Source of the DNA: JAAZLS01 sp964463285
Lineage (GTDB): Bacteria; Bacillota; Dethiobacteria; DTU022
Direction of reading: 5' to 3'
DNA: 6,654 nucleotides
Assembly (NCBI GenBank): GCA_964463285.1
Contig: CAYXBB010000057.1
Coordinates: forward strand, 1-6,654
A program made the translations under genes and the position numbers. Below, piece after piece: positions 1 to 6,483 of the stretch (the stretch's first letter is position 1; every line of letters starts with the position of its first letter). Under the pieces are notes generated by a model that was given only the letters and a program-made list of their open reading frames with translations, made no database searches and had not been told where the DNA came from.

Positions 1-33
1 TCTTTCTATACCACAATATATATATTTTTGCTC

Positions 34-57
34 AAGGGCTCGCACCTCTGTGCCCTT
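34..57. other. Short hairpin near the left edge
   Basis: AAGGGC (34-39) and GCCCTT (52-57) are perfect reverse complements enclosing a 12-nt loop. An alternative inner pairing of GCAC with GTGC is also possible. On the + strand it is followed only by TTTAAT, so the U-tract is weak. It could be the terminator of a gene ending left of the window or part of the serC leader; the sequence does not decide. Confidence 0.3.
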
Positions 58-64
58 TAATATC

Positions 65-93
65 TTGCAGTCGGGTTAATTATAAGGTAAAGT
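65..93 (+). promoter_or_regulatory. Weak candidate promoter for serC
   Basis: TTGCAG (65-70) and TAAAGT (88-93) are 17 bp apart, a sigma-A-like spacing. The match is modest, 3 of 6 for the -35 and 4 of 6 for the -10. If used, it would leave a leader of about 110 nt before serC. That leader contains an imperfect stem-loop (GACC 119-122 with GGTC 153-156, and ACGG 130-133 with CCGT 141-144). I see no T-box consensus or recognisable riboswitch there. Confidence 0.2.
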
Positions 94-210
94 AGGGTAT
101 TGAAAAGTATGATTTTACGACCTATCCCAACGGAATAAAACCGTGCGGTGAGGGTCATTGGCATAGAGTAGAACAATACCTAAATTAAGTCAAGGGAGTT
201 GTTTGCAACC

Positions 211-1335
211 ATGAAACCAGCAAAACCAACCGCCAGGCCAAAAAACCCTAATTTTTCCTCCGGCCCGTGTGCCAAGTATCCCGGCTATAGCTTGGAAATG
301 TTGGAACATGCCCCCCTGGGCAGATCTCACCGCAGCGCTGCCGGTAAATCCCGGTTATACAGATCAATCGAAAAAACAAAAGAGTTGCTGGGTATTCCGA
401 ATGAATATCTGGTGGGGATTGTGCCCGCCTCCGATACCGGAGCGGTGGAAATGGCCCTGTGGAACCTGCTGGGCGACAGGCCGGTGGATGTGATTTATTT
501 TGATTCCTTTGGTAAAACCTGGGCCGGAGATATTGTAAAACAGTTAAAACTAAGCCAGGTCAAGATAATCTCTGCCGACTACGGGTTTCTGCCCGATCTG
601 ACGCTGGCGAATTTCAACCACGATGTGGTGTTTACCTGGAATGGTACCACCAGCGGGGTAAAGGTGCCAAATGGCGATTTTATTCCCTTTGTTCGGGAAG
701 GTTTAACTATATGTGATGCCACTTCCGCTGTGTTTGCCATGGAAATCCCTTGGGAGAAGTTAGATGTAACTACTTTCTCCTGGCAAAAGGTTTTGGGCGG
801 TGAAGCGGCTCACGGTGTGCTGGTGCTTTCGCCCCGGGCGATAGTGCGCCTGGAAAGTTACACTCCTCCTTGGCCCATGCCTAAAATTCTTCAGCTTAAA
901 AAAGAAGGAAAATTAATTGCCGGCATATTCGAGGGCTCTACCATTAATACCCCATCTATGTTGTGTAACGAGGATTACCTACAGGCTTTAAGCTGGGCGG
1001 AGTCTATCGGGGGACTTCCCACCCTGATCCGGCGCAGCGAAAATAATTTGAAAGTAATAGAAGAGTTTGTGGGTAAACATGACTGGATAAGTTTTTTGGC
1101 TTCAGATTCAGGGAGCCGCTCCAATACCAGTGTTTGCCTGACCGTGGATTTGCCATCCGACAAGCTAAAAGCCCTGATCAGGCTGTTGGAGGAGGAACAG
1201 GTTGCTTACGACATAGCATCTTACCGGGAAGCCCCTCCGGGATTGCGCTTCTGGTGCGGGGCCACAGTTGAACAGGAGGATCTGCAAATTGCCATGCAGT
1301 GGCTCAGGTGGGCATATTACGAGGTAAAACAATGA
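211..1335 (+). CDS. serC: Phosphoserine aminotransferase (Methanosarcina/alphaproteobacterial type)
   Basis: This cytosolic, PLP-dependent enzyme transfers an amino group from glutamate to 3-phosphohydroxypyruvate, giving 3-phosphoserine for serine synthesis. The protein is 374 residues from the ATG at 211. An in-frame TTG at 199 lies directly against the ribosome binding site AAGGGAG (192-198) and so cannot be its start; the ATG is 12 nt away. Visible motifs are NFSSGPCAK (13-22), GRSHR (37-41, the His-Arg pair expected at the substrate phosphate), VPASDTGAVEMALW (71-84, cofactor phosphate region), TWNGTTSG (142-149), CDATSA (168-173, with Asp169 expected at the pyridine nitrogen) and SWQKVLGGE (190-198, with Lys193 as the PLP Schiff-base lysine). 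From memory, the sequence follows the alphaproteobacterial/Methanosarcina SerC subgroup (TIGR01365-like) nearly motif for motif, rather than the E. coli/Bacillus type. The catalytic residues look intact. No serA or serB is adjacent, so it appears monocistronic here. Confidence 0.93.
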   Translation: MKPAKPTARPKNPNFSSGPCAKYPGYSLEMLEHAPLGRSHRSAAGKSRLYRSIEKTKELLGIPNEYLVGIVPASDTGAVEMALWNLLGDRPVDVIYFDSFGKTWAGDIVKQLKLSQVKIISADYGFLPDLTLANFNHDVVFTWNGTTSGVKVPNGDFIPFVREGLTICDATSAVFAMEIPWEKLDVTTFSWQKVLGGEAAHGVLVLSPRAIVRLESYTPPWPMPKILQLKKEGKLIAGIFEGSTINTPSMLCNEDYLQALSWAESIGGLPTLIRRSENNLKVIEEFVGKHDWISFLASDSGSRSNTSVCLTVDLPSDKLKALIRLLEEEQVAYDIASYREAPPGLRFWCGATVEQEDLQIAMQWLRWAYYEVKQ

Positions 1336-1338
1336 ATC

Positions 1339-1367
1339 CCTTCTACAGGCATATTGCCTGTGGAAGG
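1339..1367. terminator. Hairpin between convergent serC and livF
   Basis: The arms 1339-1350 and 1356-1367 pair over 12 bp with one G-U wobble around a 5-nt ATATT loop. The stem starts 4 nt after the serC stop and ends 19 nt beyond the livF stop. Neither strand has a strong U-tract (the - strand reads ATTCATTGTTTT after it). It is likely a shared bidirectional terminator or 3'-end stabilising stem for two transcripts that meet here. Confidence 0.6.
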
Positions 1368-1386
1368 TCCTGCCGAATAGCCCACT

Positions 1387-2097
1387 CTAGTGCTCTTCCC
1401 CCAGGTAGGTCTGTCGAACCTGATCATTGCTTAACAGGGCGTCGGTGGAGTCGTGCATTACCACCCGGCCGGTTTCCATAACGTAACCCCGGCGGGCAGT
1501 TTTCAGGGCCAGTTGGGCGTTCTGTTCCACCAGTAAAACAGTGGTGCCCTGGCGGTTAATCTCTTCGATGATCTTAAAAATTTCCACCACCACCATCGGT
1601 GCCAGTCCCATTGATGGTTCATCCAGTAGCAACAATTTGGGTTTGGACATCAATGCCCGACCGATGGCCAGCATTTGCTGCTCTCCGCCGCTAAGCGTAC
1701 CCGCGATCTGGCTGCCCCGGTTTTTAAGCTGAGGGAAGGTTTCAAATACCCCATCTATATCATTGTAGATCTGTTCTTTATCCCGGCGGATGTAGGCACC
1801 CATCTCCAGGTTTTCCCGCAGGGTCAGGCGGGGGAAAATGCAACGCCCCTCTGGAACGTGGGAAATACCCATCTTCACTATTTTGTGGGGCGGCTCGGCG
1901 GTAATATCAAGATCATTTAAGGTTACCCGCCCTTCGGCAGGTCTGATCAATCCGGAGATGGTTTTCAAGGTGGTGGTTTTGCCTACCCCGTTTGCCCCGA
2001 TCAAAGTTACTATCTCGCCGGTGTTAACCTCTATATGGATTTGTTTCAAGGCTTGGATATTACCGTAAAATGTAGAAACCCCTTCCACCTTCAACAA
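1387..2097 (-). CDS. livF: Branched-chain amino acid ABC transporter ATP-binding protein LivF
   Basis: This is one of the two cytoplasmic ATPases of the LIV (HAAT-family) importer. It pairs with LivG and drives transport through LivH/LivM. The protein is 236 residues, normal for LivF. Walker A is GANGVGKT (34-41), with Val where Ala is usual. The family motif VPEGR (81-85) occupies the Q-loop region. The ABC signature is LSGGEQ (135-140), Walker B is LLLLD (155-159) and Glu160 is the catalytic glutamate. The switch position reads VEQNA (190-194), with Gln192 where most ABC ATPases have His, as is usual for LivF. The start is TTG at 2097, supported by GGGGAGG 9 nt upstream; no upstream in-frame ATG or GTG fits. 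It is the last gene of the operon, 205 bp after livG, a far wider gap than elsewhere in the unit. Confidence 0.93.
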   Translation of the reverse strand: MLKVEGVSTFYGNIQALKQIHIEVNTGEIVTLIGANGVGKTTTLKTISGLIRPAEGRVTLNDLDITAEPPHKIVKMGISHVPEGRCIFPRLTLRENLEMGAYIRRDKEQIYNDIDGVFETFPQLKNRGSQIAGTLSGGEQQMLAIGRALMSKPKLLLLDEPSMGLAPMVVVEIFKIIEEINRQGTTVLLVEQNAQLALKTARRGYVMETGRVVMHDSTDALLSNDQVRQTYLGEEH

Positions 2098-2203
2098 ATT
2101 TGTTTGCCTCCCCTGCGAATTAAGGCGGTCATGGAACCCCGGCCCTACTGCTCATTAGAAGTTAGAGGTTGAAGCAATAATTTTTGGTCGGGATATGTCC
2201 AAC

Positions 2204-2252
2204 AAAAAAGCCCTTCTCCCCCGTCCTATTTCCAACATCCAATTGGGGACGG
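2204..2252 (-). terminator. Hairpin and U6 tract in the livG-livF gap
   Basis: The continuous arm 2243-2252 pairs with CCGTCC (2221-2226) and CCAA (2232-2235), with a 5-nt bulge between, giving a 6+4 bp stem. In the - strand transcript it is followed by 11 nt and then six U (A6 at 2204-2209). The distance is too long for a textbook intrinsic terminator. The U-run could instead pair with the A5 just downstream (around 2181-2185), across a GUUGG/CCGAC stem. This may be an attenuating or RNA-processing element that lowers livF expression. The rest of the gap (2098-2302) shows no convincing gene. Confidence 0.3.
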
Positions 2253-2302
2253 TGCCGCCCGCCTTGCGCGGTTTATGTGGGCATGTAAAATTCCAATACC
2301 AC

Positions 2303-3094
2303 CTATGCGGAATCACCCAGATATGCTCGAATTACTTCTTCGTTGTGCTGAATTTCGTAGGGCTCTCCTTCAGCAATCATCTTGCCGTAGTCAAGCACGG
2401 CAATCCGCTCCGAAATGCCCATTACTACCTTCATATCGTGTTCTATAAGCAAAATAGTTTTGTTCATCTCCTCCCTGATCCGGGAAATCAGGGTCATTAA
2501 ATTAACAGTCTCCTGAGGGTTCATACCGGCGGCCGGTTCATCCAGCAGCAGCAAGTCGGGATCGGCGGCCAGAGCCCGGGCTATCTCCAGGCGGCGCTGT
2601 TCACCATAAGACAGGTTGGCTGCCCATTCGTTTCTCTTTTCTGCGAGGTTTACAAAGGCCAGCATACTCAACGCTGTTTCTCCGGCCTGTTTTTCCTCCC
2701 TCATATTTGCCGGAAGTCGCAGCAGGGCTCCCATCAGGCCGGTAGTGGTCCGGCAGTGACGCCCGATAAGCACGTTATCCAAGACACTCATCTGATCAAA
2801 TAGACGAATATTTTGAAATGTCCGGGAGATGCCCTTTTGGGTAATGACATAAGGCTTCAAATTGGATATCCGTTCGGATTTAAAATAGATCTGGCCGGTA
2901 GAAGGCTGGTAATGACCGGTCAACACGTTAAACAGGGTGGTTTTCCCGGCGCCGTTCGGACCGATCAGCCCCATGATGGATCCGTATTTGATGTGTAGAT
3001 CTATATTATCCAGGGCGGTTAGACCGCCAAAGGCCCGGCTCAAATTAACAGTGCTTAGGATATAATCGTTATTCGGGTTAACCTCCGGTAACAA
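2303..3094 (-). CDS. livG: Branched-chain amino acid ABC transporter ATP-binding protein LivG
   Basis: This is the second cytoplasmic ATPase of the LIV importer and the partner of LivF. From the chosen start the protein is 263 residues. Walker A is GPNGAGKT (45-52), the Q-loop is RTFQNIRLF (91-99, Gln94), the ABC signature is LSYGEQ (161-166), Walker B is LLLLD (181-185) with catalytic Glu186, and the switch histidine is His219 in LIEHDM. All are canonical, including the family's Tyr in the signature and the RTFQNIRLF block. The C-terminal EVIRAYLG is typical of LivG. The frame also opens at a TTG at 3112, but nothing resembling a ribosome binding site precedes it. I chose the TTG at 3094 because GGAGG lies 7 nt before it. 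There is no ATG before the Walker A region. The gene follows livM by 38 bp. Confidence 0.92.
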   Translation of the reverse strand: MLPEVNPNNDYILSTVNLSRAFGGLTALDNIDLHIKYGSIMGLIGPNGAGKTTLFNVLTGHYQPSTGQIYFKSERISNLKPYVITQKGISRTFQNIRLFDQMSVLDNVLIGRHCRTTTGLMGALLRLPANMREEKQAGETALSMLAFVNLAEKRNEWAANLSYGEQRRLEIARALAADPDLLLLDEPAAGMNPQETVNLMTLISRIREEMNKTILLIEHDMKVVMGISERIAVLDYGKMIAEGEPYEIQHNEEVIRAYLGDSA

Positions 3095-3132
3095 AACGCC
3101 GCCTCCAATCAAAGGAGTTAGATTTAAAAAAA

Positions 3133-4074
3133 TTAATCCTGTCTCCGGTTTTTAATACCGGGAATAGACCACCGGTTAAAAAATTTTTCTCCCAGGCCGG
3201 TCTGATCCGCCGAAAGTTTTTGCCCGATAATTCCCTGAGGCCTGACCCTCATCATAATTACCAGCACTGCACCATATATCAACAACCTAAGGTCGGCGAT
3301 AGATCTTAGCAGTTCCGGAGCAATAGAAAACAAAGCAGCCAAGTCGGCGATGTATCTTAGCAGTTCCGGGGTAACGGTAATCAAGGCTGCGCCGATGAAG
3401 GCTCCCCACATGCTTCCCAGGCCCCCCAGCACCACCATGCACAGGTGCTCGATGGAACGCATGAACCCGAAGCTGTTGGGATGGATATAGCGCATGTAAT
3501 GGGCAAGAAGTCCTCCGCCCAGGCCGCCAAAAAAAGCGCCTACCCCAAAACATATAATTTTGTAATAGGTGGTATTGATGCCCATCGATTCGGCGGCGGT
3601 TTCGTCTTCGCGGATGGCGATCAGTGCTCGGCCGGTGCGGGAATTTATGATCCGGTTCAAGATAAATATAGTTATAAGGGCTGCGATGATCACCCACAGC
3701 AAAGTGGTTTTTTTGGGGATGCCCCTGAGTCCCACCGCGCCCCCGGTCAGTTCCAGGTTTAAACATACAATGCGCACGATTTCACCGAAGCCCAGGGTAG
3801 CGATAGCCAGGTAGTCTCCTTTTAGTTTTAAAGTGGGGATGCCGATCAGGATCCCAAACAAAGCCGCCACCAGCGCTCCAAAAAGCAAGGAGGCGATAAA
3901 AGGAATGTTAAAGTGAACGGTAAGCAGAGCGGAGGCGTAAGCTCCAATACTCATGAAGGCGGCATGCCCGATAGACAGTTGCCCGGTATAGCCGATTATC
4001 AAGTTTAAACTGGCGGCCATGATGGTATTGATCCCGATTAAAATAATTAGCTGCATATAATAAGCACTGATCAC
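3133..4074 (-). CDS. livM: Branched-chain amino acid ABC transporter permease LivM
   Basis: This polytopic membrane protein forms the translocation channel with LivH. The 313-residue product is hydrophobic throughout. It carries the family blocks LNLIIGYTGQLSIGHAAF (23-40), LKGDYLAIATLGFGEIVR (84-101), and the cytoplasmic loop AIREDETAAESMGIN (153-167), which is expected to contact the ATPases. GGLGSMWGAFIGA (217-229) and the C-terminal MRVRPQGIIG (275-284) are also typical. The start is GTG at 4074 with AAGGTGA 8 nt upstream; the in-frame ATG at codon 7 lacks a binding site. It begins 35 bp after livH. Unusual feature: PELLRYIADL (236-245) is repeated as PELLRSIADL (253-262), a 17-residue insertion relative to the usual LivM pattern. 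Confidence 0.93.
   Translation of the reverse strand: MISAYYMQLIILIGINTIMAASLNLIIGYTGQLSIGHAAFMSIGAYASALLTVHFNIPFIASLLFGALVAALFGILIGIPTLKLKGDYLAIATLGFGEIVRIVCLNLELTGGAVGLRGIPKKTTLLWVIIAALITIFILNRIINSRTGRALIAIREDETAAESMGINTTYYKIICFGVGAFFGGLGGGLLAHYMRYIHPNSFGFMRSIEHLCMVVLGGLGSMWGAFIGAALITVTPELLRYIADLAALFSIAPELLRSIADLRLLIYGAVLVIMMRVRPQGIIGQKLSADQTGLGEKFFNRWSIPGIKNRRQD
3289..3369 (-). repeat. 51-bp-period tandem duplication inside livM
   Basis: The 27-nt stretches 3292-3318 and 3343-3369 match at 25 of 27 positions and are offset by exactly 51 bp. The reading frame is therefore kept and 17 residues are added. The encoded copies PELLRYIADL and PELLRSIADL are separated by AALFSIA. The sequence directly outside the copies diverges, which suggests an old slippage or duplication event followed by drift. 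Confidence 0.85.
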
Positions 4075-4109
4075 TTTTCACTTCACCTTCTTAAGCCCCT
4101 TTTGGAAGT

Positions 4110-4982
4110 TTAAATTTTTTCCTGGGCGGGGCGGCCAAGCAAGCCTGCCGGTTTAAACAAAAGTACAATAATTAACAAAGCAAAGGCTACGGCATCCCGG
4201 TATTGGGAGGAGATATAGGCGGCCCCCATAACTTCGGCAATTCCCAGTAGAATTCCTCCCAGCATAGCCCCGGGTATATTGCCGATGCCGCCTAGAACGG
4301 CGGCCACAAAACCTTTCAAACCGGGCATCAAGCCCATGGTAGGGGTAACCGTGCGAAAATAAATTCCTACCATTACCCCGGCGGCTGCTCCCAGGGCGGA
4401 GCCGATAGCAAAGGTTATGGTGATTATTTTGTTGATATTGATGCCCATCAAGCTGGCTGTATCCTTATCCTGGGCGGTGGACCGCATGGCCTTGCCGGTT
4501 TTTGTTTTTTGTACAAAAAAGGTGAGGGCAATCATTAGCAGAAAAGAAGCAAGCAATACAATTATCTCCACCCTGGAGATAATAAACAGCGCGGTTCGGT
4601 AAACCTTGGGCTCGAAAGGACTGGGAAAATTGTAAGGTTTTGCTCCCATGATCAACAAGGCCAAATTTGACAGAAATATAGAAGCGCCGATGGCACTGAT
4701 CAGTGCTGCCAGCCTGCTCGAGCGGCGGAGGGGGCGGTAAGCTAAGTACTCTACGGTAATACCCAGAAGGGCGGCCAGGGCCATAGCCAGAAAAAAGGCC
4801 AGGAAAAACGGGACATCAAGGGTTGTTACCAGGATCAACCCGGCAAAGGCGCCGAACATGTAGATTTCGCCGTGGGCAAAATTTATAAGCTCAATAATTC
4901 CGTAAACCATGGTATAGCCCAGGGCGATCAGGGCGTAGGTGCTGCCTAGAATCAGGCCGTTCATTAACTGTTGAATGAGCAT
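4110..4982 (-). CDS. livH: Branched-chain amino acid ABC transporter permease LivH
   Basis: This is the second membrane subunit of the importer and the partner of LivM. The 290-residue product is strongly hydrophobic, with several predicted membrane helices. Family blocks are present: LNGLILGSTYALIALGYTMVYG-like N-terminus (6-28), ELINFAHGEIYMFGAF (31-46), YRPLRRSSRLAALISAIGAS (82-101), the cytoplasmic coupling loop MRSTAQDKDTASLMGIN (166-182), GLKGFVAAVLGGIGNIPGA (221-239) and the C-terminal FKPAGLLG (276-283). The start is ATG at 4982 with AAAGGTGAG just upstream at short spacing. It lies 76 bp after livJ, with a GC-rich hairpin in the gap, and is followed closely by livM. No defects are visible. 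Confidence 0.94.
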   Translation of the reverse strand: MLIQQLMNGLILGSTYALIALGYTMVYGIIELINFAHGEIYMFGAFAGLILVTTLDVPFFLAFFLAMALAALLGITVEYLAYRPLRRSSRLAALISAIGASIFLSNLALLIMGAKPYNFPSPFEPKVYRTALFIISRVEIIVLLASFLLMIALTFFVQKTKTGKAMRSTAQDKDTASLMGININKIITITFAIGSALGAAAGVMVGIYFRTVTPTMGLMPGLKGFVAAVLGGIGNIPGAMLGGILLGIAEVMGAAYISSQYRDAVAFALLIIVLLFKPAGLLGRPAQEKI

Positions 4983-5013
4983 ATACTCACCTTTGAAACA
5001 AATAATGTTAAAG

Positions 5014-5041
5014 AGGAGGACAAAGGCCCTGCCCTCCTCCT
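5014..5041 (-). terminator. Attenuator-like hairpin between livJ and livH
   Basis: The arms 5014-5020 and 5035-5041 pair perfectly over 7 bp around a 14-nt loop. The following - strand bases (CTTTAACATTATTTG) are only partly U-rich, so full termination is unlikely. Stems here commonly let the binding protein be made in excess over the membrane subunits, by partial termination or by protecting the upstream mRNA. That role is inferred. Confidence 0.45.
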
Positions 5042-5058
5042 GGCAAACCGAATTAGAT

Positions 5059-6210
5059 CTACCTCACACGCACGAATTTGCCGCCTTCCACTTTCAGAAT
5101 CAAAACATCCTTGATGGTATCTCCTTCTTCGTCGATGCTGGTTTTACCGGTAATACCGGGGAAATCCCTGGTGGCGGCAATTCCCTCGCGGATTTCCTCG
5201 GAGCCGGACCCTTTGGCTTTAATGGATTCAATAACAATGCGGGCGGCATCATAACCCTGGGCGGCAAACATATCGGGCTCTTCGCCGTACTTTTCTGTGT
5301 AGGCGGCAACAAAGTTCTGTACCGCCGGAGTGGGATCATCCGGGTAGAACCCGGAGGTGGCCAAGGTGCCTTCTACTGCCTCCGCTCCGATATCGATGAA
5401 CGCTACATTGCACAGGCCGTCAGCGCCAAGGATCTGCGCCTCCAGTCCCATTTCCCGGGCTTGCTGGGCAATTTTAGCTGCCTCGGTATAGTAACCGCCG
5501 ATGTAAAGGCAATCTGGATTGTGTTCTTTTATCTTGGTCAGCTGGGGTTTGAAGTTGTCGTCATTGTCCATGAAGCTTTCGATAGCCACCACTTCGGCCA
5601 GTTCGCCGGCCTTGGTCTCAAAGGAATCCTTCAGGGATACGCCGTAGTCGTTGTTTGTATAGAGGATGGCAAACTTGCCCAGCCCCAGTTCTTCCACCGC
5701 ATATTCGGCCATCTGTTCGATCTGGGCCTCGTCGGAAAGGCAATTCCGGAAAAGGTAATCGTTGCCGATAGTTAGACCCGCTGCCGTGGAAGAGGGTGAA
5801 ATGGTCGGGATCTGGGCGTCTTTGACAATCGGCCCGCCTGCTTCCGTTTCTGAGCTTAAAACTGCTCCGATGATCACATTAACTCCGTTGACGTCGATCA
5901 GCTTCGAGAAAGCATTGGCCGCTGCAGACCAATCTCCCCCGGTATCTTCCGAGAATAACTTCAGGGTAATGCCCTCCAGTTCCCCGGAAGCGTTTGCCTC
6001 TTCTACCGCAATTTCCACCGCACGAAGAATATTAATCCCGTAGTTGGCCGCCCCTCCGGTAAGCGGCCCCACTGTGCCAATTTTAACCTCAGTTCCCTCT
6101 TCGTCCTCGCCGTTTACAGGTTCGCTGGGAGCGCAGCCGGTCACCGCCATCAGCAGGGCCAGACCCATTATAACCGCTACCATAACCGTCCAGTAATTTC
6201 TCTTGTTCAT
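5059..6210 (-). CDS. livJ: Branched-chain amino acid-binding lipoprotein of the ABC importer
   Basis: This extracytoplasmic receptor captures leucine/isoleucine/valine or related amino acids and delivers them to LivHM. The protein is 383 residues. It starts with a basic NKR stretch, a hydrophobic segment (8-24) and a lipobox VTGC (23-26), so Cys26 should be lipidated and anchored to the membrane. An acidic linker follows (about 29-41). The mature part is a type I periplasmic-binding fold (Peripla_BP_6-like): VKIGTVGPLTG (42-52), GAVLSSETEAGGPIV (115-129) and PTISPSSTAAGLT (135-147), where the Ser/Thr clusters bind the ligand amino and carboxyl groups in known homologues. YTNNDYGVSLKDSF (184-197) and GADGL (262-266) are also family blocks. 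The start is ATG at 6210 with AAGGGGG about 12 nt upstream. As first gene of livJHMGF it fits the LIV system, but the exact substrate cannot be read from sequence; related proteins also bind other amino acids, urea or amides. Confidence 0.93.
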   Translation of the reverse strand: MNKRNYWTVMVAVIMGLALLMAVTGCAPSEPVNGEDEEGTEVKIGTVGPLTGGAANYGINILRAVEIAVEEANASGELEGITLKLFSEDTGGDWSAAANAFSKLIDVNGVNVIIGAVLSSETEAGGPIVKDAQIPTISPSSTAAGLTIGNDYLFRNCLSDEAQIEQMAEYAVEELGLGKFAILYTNNDYGVSLKDSFETKAGELAEVVAIESFMDNDDNFKPQLTKIKEHNPDCLYIGGYYTEAAKIAQQAREMGLEAQILGADGLCNVAFIDIGAEAVEGTLATSGFYPDDPTPAVQNFVAAYTEKYGEEPDMFAAQGYDAARIVIESIKAKGSGSEEIREGIAATRDFPGITGKTSIDEEGDTIKDVLILKVEGGKFVRVR

Positions 6211-6272
6211 CTGTAAGCTCTTCCCCCTTATTTCATGTATAAATTACAGCCTGATATACTCATATTTGCTTG

Positions 6273-6294
6273 ATTATACACCCCCCCGGGTATA
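6273..6294 (-). promoter_or_regulatory. Candidate liv operon -10 with overlapping operator-like repeat
   Basis: On the - strand a perfect TATAAT (6278-6273) lies 62 nt upstream of the livJ start. The -35 at 17-bp spacing is poor (TTTTAT), so an activator or another start point may be involved. The -10 overlaps an inverted repeat, TATAC (6275-6279) and GTATA (6290-6294), separated by a C7-G2 core. AT arms around a C/G tract recall CsoR/CstR-family operators. That resemblance is an inference, and the arms are not spaced perfectly. Confidence 0.4.
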
Positions 6295-6329
6295 AATAAA
6301 ATTTGATCTTGCCTTAAAACTCACTTATT

Positions 6330-6396
6330 CCACAAATATAGCCAAAAACCTTCTCGAAATATTTAAGAAAACTTCTTCCAGGCCTTAAATTTGTGG
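6330..6396. repeat. Long-spaced inverted repeat upstream of livJ
   Basis: CCACAAAT (6330-6337) and ATTTGTGG (6389-6396) are perfect 8-bp inverted copies 51 bp apart. GCCTTAAA also occurs twice in direct orientation (6311-6318 and 6382-6389). The surrounding DNA is AT-rich with no good gene. It may be a paired regulator-binding site or a trace of an old insertion; chance is also possible in AT-rich DNA. Confidence 0.25.
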
Positions 6397-6483
6397 CAGT
6401 ACCTCAAAAATCTGCTCTTATCTTTGTTAGATTCTAAAAATCTACCGGAGGATACAGTTATCTAAAAACCGCTTTACATTAGA

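Noticed and set aside
199..201. TTG as the serC start
   Set aside because: It directly abuts the AAGGGAG binding site, leaving no spacer. The ATG at 211 is correctly placed and matches the usual N-terminus.
60..210. T-box or other riboswitch upstream of serC
   Set aside because: No T-box consensus and no terminator/antiterminator pair could be seen. Only a weak imperfect stem-loop is present.
1387..2097. Missing switch histidine in LivF as a sign of an inactive ATPase
   Set aside because: Gln at this position (VEQNA) is the normal state for LivF. Walker A, Walker B, the signature and the catalytic Glu are intact.
2171..2200. Separate promoter for livF (TTGGAC, 17 bp, TATTGC on the - strand)
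   Set aside because: Both hexamers match only 3 of 6 positions, no better than chance in AT-rich DNA.
2195..2500. 101-codon + strand frame across the livG-livF gap
   Set aside because: About two thirds of it is antisense to livG, it has no ribosome binding site, and its product looks random.
3287..3766. 159-codon - strand frame inside livM
   Set aside because: It is an out-of-frame shadow of livM, rich in Arg/His/Pro, with no family resemblance. It merely re-reads the 51-bp repeat.
4975..5775. Long + strand open frame (266 codons) opposite livJ
   Set aside because: It lies antisense to the well-supported livJ and begins against the livH start. Its composition is that of a mirrored coding frame, with no recognisable domain.
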